64,000 bases of DNA from contig CAWFLE010000008.1 in the NCBI GenBank assembly GCA_963816545.1, forward strand, positions 124,001 through 188,000, written 5' to 3'. The position numbers and the translations under genes are program-made. This DNA comes from Albimonas sp963816545. GTDB taxonomy: Bacteria; Pseudomonadota; Alphaproteobacteria; Rhodobacterales; Rhodobacteraceae. Under the pieces are notes generated by a model, which saw only the letters and a list, made by a program, of their open reading frames with translations, had not been told where the DNA came from and ran no database searches. Positions 20,187-28,104 of the stretch are shown here, piece after piece (the stretch's first letter is position 1; each line of letters starts with the position of its first letter).

Positions 20187-20870
20187 CTAGAAGCTCTGCC
20201 AGAAGCCGAGGCGAACCTGCACGCCCTGCGGCTCGTTGCGCGCGAAGGCGATGGCCTCGGCCCGGAGCGAGAGGGAGGCGCCGTCCCGGATCTCGCGCAC
20301 CGCGCCGAAGCTGACGCGCGCGGCCTCCCAGTCGTCGGAGCGGCGGTCGGCCGTGAGGTCCGCGTGGGCGCCGGCCATGGCGATCCAGCCGCGGGCGGGG
20401 CGCAGGCCCAGCGTCAGGTCGGCGACGGCGTGATCCTCCTGATAGCCGGTCTCGGCGCGCCAGCCGAAGGCGGCCTCGGCCCAGGCATTGCCGGCGGAGG
20501 TGGCGAAGCCGCGGCCCAGCAGCAGGCGCAGGGTGGTGTCCGCGGGGTCGTCCTCGGCCCCCATGCCGCCGCCGGCCTGCGCCTCCAGCGAGGCCACCGC
20601 GCCGGCCCCCTGCCACAGCCGCTGGCGCACGAAGCCCGCCACGCGGCCGTCGAAGCCCGAGGAGAGGCCGTCGCGCGTCTCGGAGGTGGAGACGCCCAGG
20701 GTCACGCCCTCCGCCCAGCCGTACTCCACGTAGCGGTCGAGCCGGAGGCGGGAGCCGTCGGGCCCGTCGGAAACGCTGAGGAACATGGCCCCCGGCTCGG
20801 CGGTCCAGGCGCCGGCGAGGAGGGGCGCGGGCGAGGCGAGGCAGGCGAGGAGCAGGAGCAGGCGGCGCAT
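20187..20870 (-). CDS. Predicted outer-membrane beta-barrel protein
   Basis: The 227-aa protein has a Sec signal (LLLLLACLASPAPLLAG) and no internal hydrophobic helix. The mature part alternates polar and hydrophobic residues and ends VQVRLGFWQSF; a C-terminal Phe after an amphipathic strand is typical of barrels recognised by the BAM complex. I do not know a specific function. It is co-oriented with the HupE-like gene (64-bp gap) and with the thiamine pyrophosphokinase gene upstream. Confidence 0.6.
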   Translation of the reverse strand: MRRLLLLLACLASPAPLLAGAWTAEPGAMFLSVSDGPDGSRLRLDRYVEYGWAEGVTLGVSTSETRDGLSSGFDGRVAGFVRQRLWQGAGAVASLEAQAGGGMGAEDDPADTTLRLLLGRGFATSAGNAWAEAAFGWRAETGYQEDHAVADLTLGLRPARGWIAMAGAHADLTADRRSDDWEAARVSFGAVREIRDGASLSLRAEAIAFARNEPQGVQVRLGFWQSF

Positions 20871-20922
20871 GAGACTCTCCGGGATTGCGGCGGCGGGGCC
20901 CGGAGAGGGTGAATCAGCAAGG

Positions 20923-21603
20923 TTAAGGGATGGTGTGCGGCGCCTCGTCGAGGCTGGCGATGGCGGCGTGGAGGAACCGCCGCTCCAGCGTGACCAGCGC
21001 GGCGCGGCGGTCGAGGTCGAGGCCCACCTCCGCCTCGGCCGCCACGTTGGAGGTGCCGATGCGGCCGCCGGGCGCGAGGGCCAGGCGCTCCAGCGGCCAC
21101 AGGAGCCCGCGGGAGGCGAGGCCGGTGCAGGGCGCCAGCGGGAAGACCGAGACGCGCGCGCCGGGGGCGAGGGTGGCGCGCCAGCGCAGGGGGGCGAGGA
21201 AGGCGAGGTCCTCCTCCCCGGCCAGCAGGATCCGGCGGTCGGGGTGCTTGAGCAGGGCGTTGAGGGCGGCGAGGGTGTGGTCGAGCCGCCCGCCCAGGAA
21301 GCCCGCGCAGAGATGGAGGGGCGCGCGGGTCAGGCGGAGGCATTTCTCGAAGTCGGTGGTCTCCTGCTCCGTCTCGTGCAGGACCTGGACGCCGGGCGTG
21401 GCGCGCCAGGCGTCGAGGTCGGCGACCGAGTCCATGTCCCCGATCACCGCGTCCGGGCGGATCGGGCCGCCGCGCAGGCGGTCGGCGCCGCCGTCCGCGG
21501 CCACCACGGCGCCGCAGAGGGGGTGGAGCTGGGCGATCAGGTCGTCGGAGACGGGCCCGCCCCCCAGCAGCAGGACGGGGACGTCGAAGACCAGCGGCGT
21601 CAC
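20923..21603 (-). CDS. thiN: Thiamine diphosphokinase
   Basis: The 226-aa protein starts at a GTG (21603) whose last bases form the stop of the upstream GST gene (GTGA). It has the TPK landmarks VVAADGGADRL, PDAVIGDMDSV (the ATP/Mg-binding Asp cluster), TTDFEKCL, GGRLDHTLA and, at the C-terminus, the thiamine-binding beta-domain with GTSNVA. It makes thiamine diphosphate from thiamine and ATP in the cytoplasm. It is translationally coupled to the GST-like gene. Confidence 0.9.
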   Translation of the reverse strand: MTPLVFDVPVLLLGGGPVSDDLIAQLHPLCGAVVAADGGADRLRGGPIRPDAVIGDMDSVADLDAWRATPGVQVLHETEQETTDFEKCLRLTRAPLHLCAGFLGGRLDHTLAALNALLKHPDRRILLAGEEDLAFLAPLRWRATLAPGARVSVFPLAPCTGLASRGLLWPLERLALAPGGRIGTSNVAAEAEVGLDLDRRAALVTLERRFLHAAIASLDEAPHTIP

Positions 21604-22238
21604 GCGCCGGGCCGCTGGAGGGACGGACGCTCGCGCAGCTCGGCCTGCCAGCGGAGGGTGCCGGAATGGTCCTCGGGGACGCGGATCTTCGTGACGCGCA
21701 TGAAGTCGAGGAACACGTAGGCGGTGATGTCCGCGACCGTGAAGCGGGGGCCGGCGAGGTAGGGGGCGTCGGAGAGGCGGCGGTTCAGCAGGTCCAGCCC
21801 CCGGGCGAGGGGCTCGCGGTGCCAGTCCGAGAACTCCGGGACCTGCCGCTCCAGCGTCGCCATGGAGGGGTGGGAGTGGCGGAAGACGTAGGCCGCGGGG
21901 ACGCCGACCATCAGCTCGGCCCGGCGGTGCCACATCTCGATCCGGGCGGCCTCCAGCGGGTCCTGACCCATCAGGTTGGGCTCGGGGTGCAGGCCCTCGA
22001 TGTAGCGGCAGATGGCGACGGTCTCGGTCAGGGTCGTGCCGTCCGAGAGCTCCAGGCCCGGGAGGTGATGGGTTCCGAACTTCGCGAGGTGCTCGGGGGC
22101 GTAGTGGGCGCGGGTGGCGAGGTCGATCTCGGTCTTCGGGATCGCGACGCCCTTCTCGTCGAGGAAGGCCTGGACGCGGCGCGGGTTGGGGGCGCTGGAG
22201 CAGGTCACGAGGCGGACGGGCTGGGGCAGGTCGGGCAT
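21600..22238 (-). CDS. Glutathione S-transferase-like protein
   Basis: The 212-aa protein has an N-terminal thioredoxin-like domain (CSSAPNPRRVQAFLDEKG, GTHHLPGLELSDGTTLTET, with the cis-Pro in HLPGLEL) and a helical C-terminal GST domain including APYLAGPRFTVADITAYVF. The start ATG at 22238 has GGAGG upstream. It forms a two-gene unit with thiN. The substrate is unknown. Confidence 0.85.
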   Translation of the reverse strand: MPDLPQPVRLVTCSSAPNPRRVQAFLDEKGVAIPKTEIDLATRAHYAPEHLAKFGTHHLPGLELSDGTTLTETVAICRYIEGLHPEPNLMGQDPLEAARIEMWHRRAELMVGVPAAYVFRHSHPSMATLERQVPEFSDWHREPLARGLDLLNRRLSDAPYLAGPRFTVADITAYVFLDFMRVTKIRVPEDHSGTLRWQAELRERPSLQRPGA

Positions 22239-23114
22239 GGGGCCTCCGGGGGTGGCGACGCGCGGAGGGGGAGAGTGCCGCGGGACGGGGCGAAAGGGAA
22301 CCGGAGGCGTTTCGCAGGGCGCGTTTCGCAGCGAAACGGGCGCTTGGCGAGGGGCGTGCCGAGCGATTTCAAGGGGTTGGCGGGGGCGGGAGTGTGGAAT
22401 TAACCGGTTTGGCAAGGTTTGGCCGCGCCCTATGCCACCGGCGCGTGAAGCCGTCCATTTCTCCGCAAGGCGGAGAAATCCGGCCGCGGCCGCGGCCGGG
22501 CGCGGGCTCGCCCGCGCGGACGGCGGCCCCGGCGAGGGGACCGGCCGTCGGCAAGGGGCGGTCAGCCGAGGAGGCGCTCGTCCGGGTCGGGGTCGGAGTT
22601 GCGTGCGTTCCGGCGGTCTCGACGAGGGACCGGCCGGCGGCGAGGAGCGTCCGGCCGATGGGCCTCCCGACTAGGCCGGGGTTCGCGCCGGGCGACGGGC
22701 TGCGGCTTCGGCGAGGGGACCGGCCGCTGCAAGGGGCGGTCAGCCGAGGGCTTCTCTCCGGCTCGGGGTCCGCTCAGGTGAAGGTTTTCTGATGCGGGCC
22801 GTGGCGTGAGGGTGGATCCTGGCGCGACCTTGGCCCGCGTTGGAAAACCTCCCAAGGAGGAAGTCGCGTGGGGCTGGGCCCAAGTTATGGGGAAAAAGCG
22901 CTGACGGTCGGCGCTGCTGTGGTTGGAGATGAGCGCGTGGGTTGCGACGCCGAGCGCGGAGTGCTGCTGATTTCGCCGGATGTTGGTGATGTTCGTGGCG
23001 CGGCAGGCCCGGTTGCGGCGGTCTTCTGGAGGAGGGCGGCCTCTGTCCGACAGCGGCCTGGCCTGCGCCTGACGAGGCGCCGGTGATGGATCGGCGAGGG
23101 TGACCAACGTCTCG
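22239..23114. repeat. Gene-free stretch with rlmE-tail repeats and IS91-flanking DNA
   Basis: The first part holds the palindrome GTTTCGCAGCGAAAC (22323-22337) in front of the GST gene. At 22531-22590 and 22710-22768 are two degenerate copies, with a shorter trace near 22621, of a roughly 60-bp unit GGCGAGGGGACCGGCC...GGGGCGGTCAGCC, whose other copies lie at 24993-25049 and 25071-25130. The last of these is the 3' end of rlmE. From about 22790 on, the DNA looks like the non-coding tail of the IS91-type element, with a CCTCCCAAGGAGG hairpin near 22850. Confidence 0.6.
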
Positions 23115-24351
23115 TCATGCCGCCCGGTCCCTCGGCGGCGCCCGCGATGTTGGGTGCTGGCCGCGGCGGAAGATCTCGATGATGCGCATCAGGCCGCCGC
23201 AACAGGGGCACGGCTCCCGCAGGGTGAGCGGAATGTTCTGGGCGCACTCGGTCTCGACGCTTGGCGGCGGCTCCTGAACGGGCTGCGGCGCCTCGAGCAG
23301 GCCGCGGATCCTGGCGATGCTGGCCTTCCGGGCGGCGCTGGCCAGCAGGCCGTAGTGCCGGATGCGGTGGAAGCCGTCGGGCAGGACGTGGATCAGGAAC
23401 CGGCGGATGAACTCGTCCGTGGCGAGCCGCATCACCTTCCGCCGATCGCCGTGCTTGATCCGGTAGTCCTTCCAGCGGAAAGCCACCATGTCGGCGTCGG
23501 CGCTGACCAGCCTGCTGTTGGAGATGGCGACGCGGTGGGTGTAGCGGCCGAGGTAGACCAGCACCGCCTCGGGGCCGCCGAAGGGCGGTTTGGCGTAGAC
23601 CCCCCACCCCGATCTGCGCAGCGGCGCGATCCACGCGGCGAAGGCGTCGGCGTCCGACAGCCCGGCCAGATCGCCGAAGAAGACCAGCATGCCGGCGCGG
23701 TGCAGCGCCAGCAGTCCGTCGAGGAACAGGCGGCGAAAGAGGTGCGACAACACCCGCACGGGCAGAAAGAAGCCTGGGCGGCAGGCGACCCAACGGGCGC
23801 CGTCCGGCGACAGGCCGCCGCCGGGGACGATCATGTGGACATGAGGATGGTGGGTCAGCGCCGAGCCCCATGTATGCAGCACGCTGGTGATGCCGACCCG
23901 TGCGCCGAGGCGCTTGGGGTCGGCCGCGATGGTGCTCACCGTCTCGGCCGACGCTCGGAACAGCAGGTTGTAGACGGCCTTCTTGTTCCAGTGCGCGATG
24001 CGGGCGATCTCGGCCGGCAGGGTGAAGACGACGTGGAAGCACTCCACCGGCAGCAGATCCTCGGCGCGCGCCGCCATCCCGTCGCGCGCCGCCGGTCCCT
24101 GAGCGTCGCGCCGGAGGCGCGCTTTCAGCGCGACGGGCAGTGCCGGTTCTTGCAGGAGTTGCAGGCGACGTGCCGATGGCCGCACTTGGCGCAGCCCGCC
24201 ACATGCCTGGCCCGAGCGCCGCGGTCCGGCAGGCCTCGATCGCCGACATCACCTTGAGCTGGGTCAGGCCGACATGCCCCGCATGGGCCCGCCGCCACGC
24301 AGGGCCATGGGCGCGGAAGATGTCGGCGAGCTCCAGCCTTGGCCGGGGCAC
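23115..24351 (-). pseudogene. IS91-family transposase, frameshifted
   Basis: The protein is read in three frames: an N-terminal part (RPRLELADIFRAHGPAW, from a GTG at 24351), a zinc-finger part (CAKCGHRHVACNSCKNRHCP, about 24125-24205) and a long C-terminal part from about 24125 to the stop. The C-terminal part has the IS91 catalytic region: FHVVFTLPAEIA, then the HUH pair HHPHVHMIVPGG, then YLGRYTHRVAISNSRL with the catalytic Tyr residues. A second CPCCGG zinc knuckle lies near the C-terminus. Frame changes near 24212 and 24125 make it a pseudogene as sequenced. Confidence 0.8.
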
Positions 24352-24363
24352 GCGCCCCGAGGG

Positions 24364-24841
24364 CTACTCCGGACCTCTTCGCAGTATCGCGTCCGGCAGC
24401 TTCTTCAACGCCTCGAAGGGACTGACGGTGTCCCGTATCGTCCTGGTGGCGACATGGGCGTACTGGGCGGTCGTCGTCAGCTTGGCATGCCCGAGCAACA
24501 CCTGGATCACCCGCACATCGGTGTTGGCCTCCAGAAGGTGGGTGGCGAAGCTGTGGCGCAGGGTGTGCAGCGGGGCGGCCCGGGCGATGCCCGCCATGTC
24601 CTTGGCCGACATGAAAGCCCGGTTCAGCTGCCGCGGGGAGATCGGGTTGATCTTCGGCTTGCCCGGGAACAGCCAAGGCGCGCAGGTCCTCCGGCTTGGC
24701 GGTGTCGGGGGACCGCCTCAGGAACGCGGCGAAGTCCTTGATCGCCCGGATGCGAGCCTTTTGCGCCTTCTCGCACATACCGCGGATCCGCATGTCTTCG
24801 ATCATCCGCTGGCGCAGCGGCGTGGTCCTCTCCTCCGTCAT
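24364..24841 (-). pseudogene. Tyrosine recombinase with internal deletion
   Basis: The N-terminal SAM-like DNA-binding domain (MTEERTTPLRQRMIEDMRIR, AIKDFAAFL) is present from 24841. At about 24680 the frame changes and the sequence jumps to the catalytic C-terminal part: INPISPRQLNRAFMSAKDM, HTLRHSFATHLLE (with the RHxxH pattern), VLLGHAKLTTTAQYAHV with the catalytic Tyr. The central half of the catalytic domain, including the first active-site Arg, is missing. Such integrases commonly accompany IS91-type transposases. Confidence 0.8.
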
Positions 24842-25101
24842 CGGAACCTCCCGTCTGAAGAGGGAAAAGACCCCGATCGTCAGACAGAAAGGCCGAACGC
24901 CAAACGCAATCCGGTCCGATCAACGCCGAACCACAGCCACATGCACCAATGCCGCGGAGCGGCTTCGTCCATGGGCCGGGAGTGGAGGCAGCGGCGAGGG
25001 ACCGGCCGTGGCAAGGGGCGGCCAGCCAGGGGGCTCTCGTCCGGGTGGGAGGGCGCCTTGCGGCGGCCCCGGCGAAGGGACCGGCCGGTGTCACGGGGCG
25101 G
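24842..25101. repeat. Gap with two further rlmE-tail repeat copies
   Basis: The stretch between the integrase remnant and rlmE holds the repeat copy at 24993-25049 and the start of the copy at 25071-25130, which merges with the rlmE 3' end. No gene was seen. Confidence 0.55.
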
Positions 25102-25872
25102 TCAGCCCAGCGGGCTCTCGTCCGGCTCGGGCGCCTCGCGGCGGCCGCGGAAGCCGGTGGCGAGGACGTACATCTCTGCCGAGTCCTTGCGGCTCGCGGG
25201 GGGCTTGATGTGGCGCACCGTCTCGAAATCCCGCTTCAGGGCCGCGAGCAGGTCCGCCTCGGCGCCGCCCTGAAGGGTCTTGGCGAGGAAGATGCCGCCG
25301 GGCTTCAGAACCTCGGACGCGAACTGGGCGGCGGCCTCGCACAGGGCGATGATCCGCAGGTGGTCCGTCGCGCGGTGGCCCGACGACGCCGCGGCCATGT
25401 CCGAGAGGACCGCATCGGCCTCGCCGCCCAAGGCGGCCTTGACCGCGTCGTCGGCGCCCTCGTCGAGGAAGTCCATCTGCATCAGCTCGGCGCCTGCCAG
25501 AGGCGCGACCTCCTGGAGGTCCACGCCCAGCACCCGGCCCTGCGGGCGGTTGGGGCGCGAGGCGTCGGAATTGGTCCGCGCCACCGCGATCTGGAGCCAG
25601 CCGCCCGGCGCGCAGCCGAGGTCCACCACGCAGGCGCCGGTCTTGAGGAAGGGGTGCTTCTCCTCGATCTCCAGCAGCTTGTAGGCGGCGCGGCCGCGAT
25701 AGCCCTCGCGTTTGGCGCGGGCGACGTAGGGGTCGTTGAGCTGGCGCTCCAGCCAGCGGGTGGAGCTGAGCTTGCGGCCCTTCGCGGTCTTCACCCGCGT
25801 CTTGAGGTCGCGCGCGCCGCGGCCGGAGGTCCCCTTGGGGCCCCCGCCGCCGGCGGATCCGGCTCCGGTCAT
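25102..25872 (-). CDS. rlmE: 23S rRNA 2'-O-methyltransferase RlmE
   Basis: The 256-aa protein has the RlmE/FtsJ fold: GRAAYKLLEI, the SAM-binding loop VVDLGCAPGGWLQIA, VLGVDLQEVAPL, VLSDMAA and FLAKTLQGG. The conserved Lys-Asp-Lys residues of the methyl-transfer site are in AAYK, LSDM and LAKT. It methylates U2552 in the ribosomal A-loop. The N-terminus carries a Gly/Arg-rich tail. The start at 25872 is 7 bp after the ppx stop, so the two form an operon. The last codons (EPDESPLG) belong to the repeat found around the IS91 element. Confidence 0.93.
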   Translation of the reverse strand: MTGAGSAGGGGPKGTSGRGARDLKTRVKTAKGRKLSSTRWLERQLNDPYVARAKREGYRGRAAYKLLEIEEKHPFLKTGACVVDLGCAPGGWLQIAVARTNSDASRPNRPQGRVLGVDLQEVAPLAGAELMQMDFLDEGADDAVKAALGGEADAVLSDMAAASSGHRATDHLRIIALCEAAAQFASEVLKPGGIFLAKTLQGGAEADLLAALKRDFETVRHIKPPASRKDSAEMYVLATGFRGRREAPEPDESPLG

Positions 25873-25879
25873 GGCTGTC

Positions 25880-27016
25880 TCATGCGTCCGTGTCTGGGAT
25901 GTCGGGCGCACGCTCCGCCCACATCAGGGAATGCAGCATCCCCTCGCGCAGCCCCCGGTCCGCGACGCGGATGCGCTGCGCGGGCCAGAGGCGGAGGATG
26001 GTCTGCAGGATGGCGGCGCCGGCGATCACCAGCTCCGCCCGGTCGGGGCCCACGCCCGGATGGGCGCGGCGGCCGTCGGGGCCGATGTCGATCAGGTGGC
26101 GGGTGATGCGGTCGGAGGCGGAACGCTCCAGCCACATGCCGTCCACCTTGGTGCGGTCATACTTGGTCAGCCCCAGCCGCAGGGCGCCGAGCGTGGTCAC
26201 CGTGCCCGAGGCGCCGATGATCTGGAGGCCGGGGAGCTTCGAGGCGGGGTCCGGGTCCTCGTAGGGGAGGAAGCCCGCGATATGATCCTCGAAATGGCAG
26301 GACATGAGGGCGTAGCGGTCGCGGTCGCCCTCCACGTCGGCGAAGCGGTCATGCAGGGTCGCGACGCCGACGGGGGCGGAGATCCAGTCCACGATCCGTT
26401 CGCGCGCGGCGCGGCGGAGTTCGGAGCGTTCGGGGCCGCCGCGGCCGGGGGCCAGCGCGAGGATCAGGTCCTGACGCTCGTCCGGGGCGGCGCCGTCGAG
26501 GTCTATCCAGATCAGTTCCGTGGAGCCGCCGCCGATGTCGAAGACCATCAGGCTCTCGGCCCGTTCGTCCAGCAGGGGGGCGCAGCCGGCGAGCGCGAGG
26601 CGGGCCTCCTGCTCGGGGGTGATGACCTCGAGGTCGAGGCCGGTCTCGCGCCTCACGCGGCGCACGAAGCCGCGGGCGTTGACGGCGCGGCGGCAGGCCT
26701 CGGTGGCCACCAGGCGGGCGCGGGCCACGTCATGGCGGCGGATCTTGGAGGCGCAGATGCGCAGCGCGTCGATGGTGCGGGACATGGCGGCGCGGGAGAG
26801 TTCGCCGGTGGCCTCCACGCCCTCGCCGAGGCGGACGTTGCGGGAGAAGGCGTCCACCACGCGGAAGCCGCGGCCGGCGGGCTCGGCGATCAGGAGGCGG
26901 CAGTTGTTGGTCCCGAGATCGAGCGCGGCATACCTCGGCTGGGACGCGGCCGGCACGAGGCCGGGCGTCGGCGCAGGCGCGGGGGCCTGAAGGGGTATGC
27001 CGGGCGCCATGGTCAT
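25880..27016 (-). CDS. ppx: Ppx/GppA phosphatase family protein
   Basis: The 378-aa protein has the ASKHA-type ATPase fold: YAALDLGTNNCRLLIAE (phosphate loop 1), LVATEACRRAVN, MVFDIGGGSTELIWIDLDG (phosphate loop 2) and ASGTVTTLGA. Members split polyphosphate or pppGpp. Here the enzyme is upstream of rlmE in the same operon, an arrangement common in alphaproteobacteria. Two ATGs (27016 and 27010) are close together; I chose the first. The gene is intact. Confidence 0.9.
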   Translation of the reverse strand: MTMAPGIPLQAPAPAPTPGLVPAASQPRYAALDLGTNNCRLLIAEPAGRGFRVVDAFSRNVRLGEGVEATGELSRAAMSRTIDALRICASKIRRHDVARARLVATEACRRAVNARGFVRRVRRETGLDLEVITPEQEARLALAGCAPLLDERAESLMVFDIGGGSTELIWIDLDGAAPDERQDLILALAPGRGGPERSELRRAARERIVDWISAPVGVATLHDRFADVEGDRDRYALMSCHFEDHIAGFLPYEDPDPASKLPGLQIIGASGTVTTLGALRLGLTKYDRTKVDGMWLERSASDRITRHLIDIGPDGRRAHPGVGPDRAELVIAGAAILQTILRLWPAQRIRVADRGLREGMLHSLMWAERAPDIPDTDA

Positions 27017-27055
27017 GTGGTCGTCGTCGGTTCTCCGCAGCCGGGGGGCCGCCAA

Positions 27056-27317
27056 GGGTAACAGGGGTAGCGGCAGTTTCCTTTATGGACAAGTCCGGGG
27101 AGGGTGCGGGGGTTCGGATCGCAGGCGAGAGGCGGGGATGAGGGGGCAGGCGGATCGGCGGGTCCTGGGCGGGCTGGCGGCGGGGGTTCGGCGGCTGTGG
27201 AGGGGCTGCCGGGCGGTGAGGAGGCCGGGATGAGCGTGCCGGCGGATCGGCGGTTCGGGGGGGCTGGCGGAGGCGGTGCGGGGGCTTGCGCGCCTGCCGA
27301 GGGGGTGTTCGGCGGAG
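27056..27317. repeat. Decayed copies of the 5' end of the gene at 56735
   Basis: Two degenerate tandem copies of the start of the gene now at 56735 lie here. The better one (27230-27317) contains GGGATGAGCGTGC and then GGCTTGCGCGCCTGCC, and is cut off at 27317 where lower-GC DNA begins. A worse copy precedes it (about 27137-27229). The copy has a frameshift after a run of seven G and is not a gene. It also covers the expected ppx promoter region. Confidence 0.7.
27283..27317. repeat. Left direct repeat of the accessory island
   Basis: This 35-bp sequence begins GGCTTGCGCGCCTGCC and ends TTCGGCGGAG. It recurs with one mismatch at 56665-56699, in the same orientation. Between them lies the lower-GC island. 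It may be an attachment-site duplicate or a by-product of the tandem copies of the gene start. Confidence 0.65.
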
Positions 27318-27402
27318 GGGATGGGTCTGGAATCCAACCTTCTCCACTTCAAGATACTGATATCGTTGTGTTTTACGGATTCCCTTCTGCCTGCGCGGTT
27401 CC

Positions 27403-28104
27403 CTATCCGACCGTCACGCCGAAAATCGTGCCAACGGCTGCTGTTGCGGCCATCGCGAGTGCCCCCCACAAGGTGACTCTCGCAGCACCGCGCACGAGCC
27501 CTGCGCCGCCAGCGGATGCTCCCAGGCCGCCGAGGACCGCAAGGCCGACGATAGTCGATGCCGCCACCAGAACTGCGATCTGCGCCTCTGGCACGAGCAA
27601 CACCACGATAAGCGGAACCACCGCGCCGACGGCGAAGGTAAGCGCGGAAACCAACGCCGCCTGGATCGGGCGCGCCGTCACGGTCTCTGAGATCCCAAGT
27701 TCATCCCGCGCATGCGATCCGAGAGCGTCGCGCTCAGTCAGCTGAACCGCGACCTTTTCGGCCAGATCACGATCAAGGCCGCGGTCCACATAGATCCGGG
27801 TCAGTTCCTCGAGTTCGGCCTCGGGCGTTTCCTCGAGTTCGCGGGTCTCGCGCACAAGGTCGGCTTGCTCGGCGTCGGTCTGGGAACTCACCGAGACGTA
27901 CTCGCCTGCAGCCATCGACATCGCACCGGCCACCAGTCCGGCGAGACCAGCGATCAGCACTTCCGGCTTTCCGGACCCGGCCGCGGCCACGCCGACGACG
28001 AGGCTCGAGGTCGACACGAGACCGTCGTTGGCGCCGAGAACAGCGGCGCGCAGCCAGCCGATGCGATGAACCATGTGGACTTCGGAATGCGAAAGGCGGC
28101 TCAC
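27403..28104 (-). CDS. VIT1/CCC1-family iron/manganese transporter
   Basis: The 233-aa protein has five hydrophobic segments and the VIT-family blocks HRIGWLRAAVLGANDGLVST, AGAMSMAAGEYVSVSSQTD and a cytoplasmic acidic helical region rich in Glu (EETPEAELEELTRIYVDR) that binds metal in plant VIT1. These transporters move Fe2+ or Mn2+ out of the cytosol. It overlaps the P-type ATPase stop by 4 nt and is the last gene of the minus-strand metal/redox operon. Confidence 0.9.
   Translation of the reverse strand: MSRLSHSEVHMVHRIGWLRAAVLGANDGLVSTSSLVVGVAAAGSGKPEVLIAGLAGLVAGAMSMAAGEYVSVSSQTDAEQADLVRETRELEETPEAELEELTRIYVDRGLDRDLAEKVAVQLTERDALGSHARDELGISETVTARPIQAALVSALTFAVGAVVPLIVVLLVPEAQIAVLVAASTIVGLAVLGGLGASAGGAGLVRGAARVTLWGALAMAATAAVGTIFGVTVG

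Larger units (their letters stand above)
23115..24841 (-). mobile_element. Decayed IS91-type element (integrase remnant plus transposase)
   Basis: Two genes of one known arrangement lie together on the minus strand: a tyrosine-recombinase remnant and an IS91-family transposase. IS91 elements move by rolling-circle replication with a Y1/Y2 HUH-type enzyme and target short tetranucleotides, leaving no target duplication. I could not fix the two outer ends. Both genes are damaged, so the element is unlikely to move on its own. Copies of the rlmE-tail repeat flank it on each side. Confidence 0.75.
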
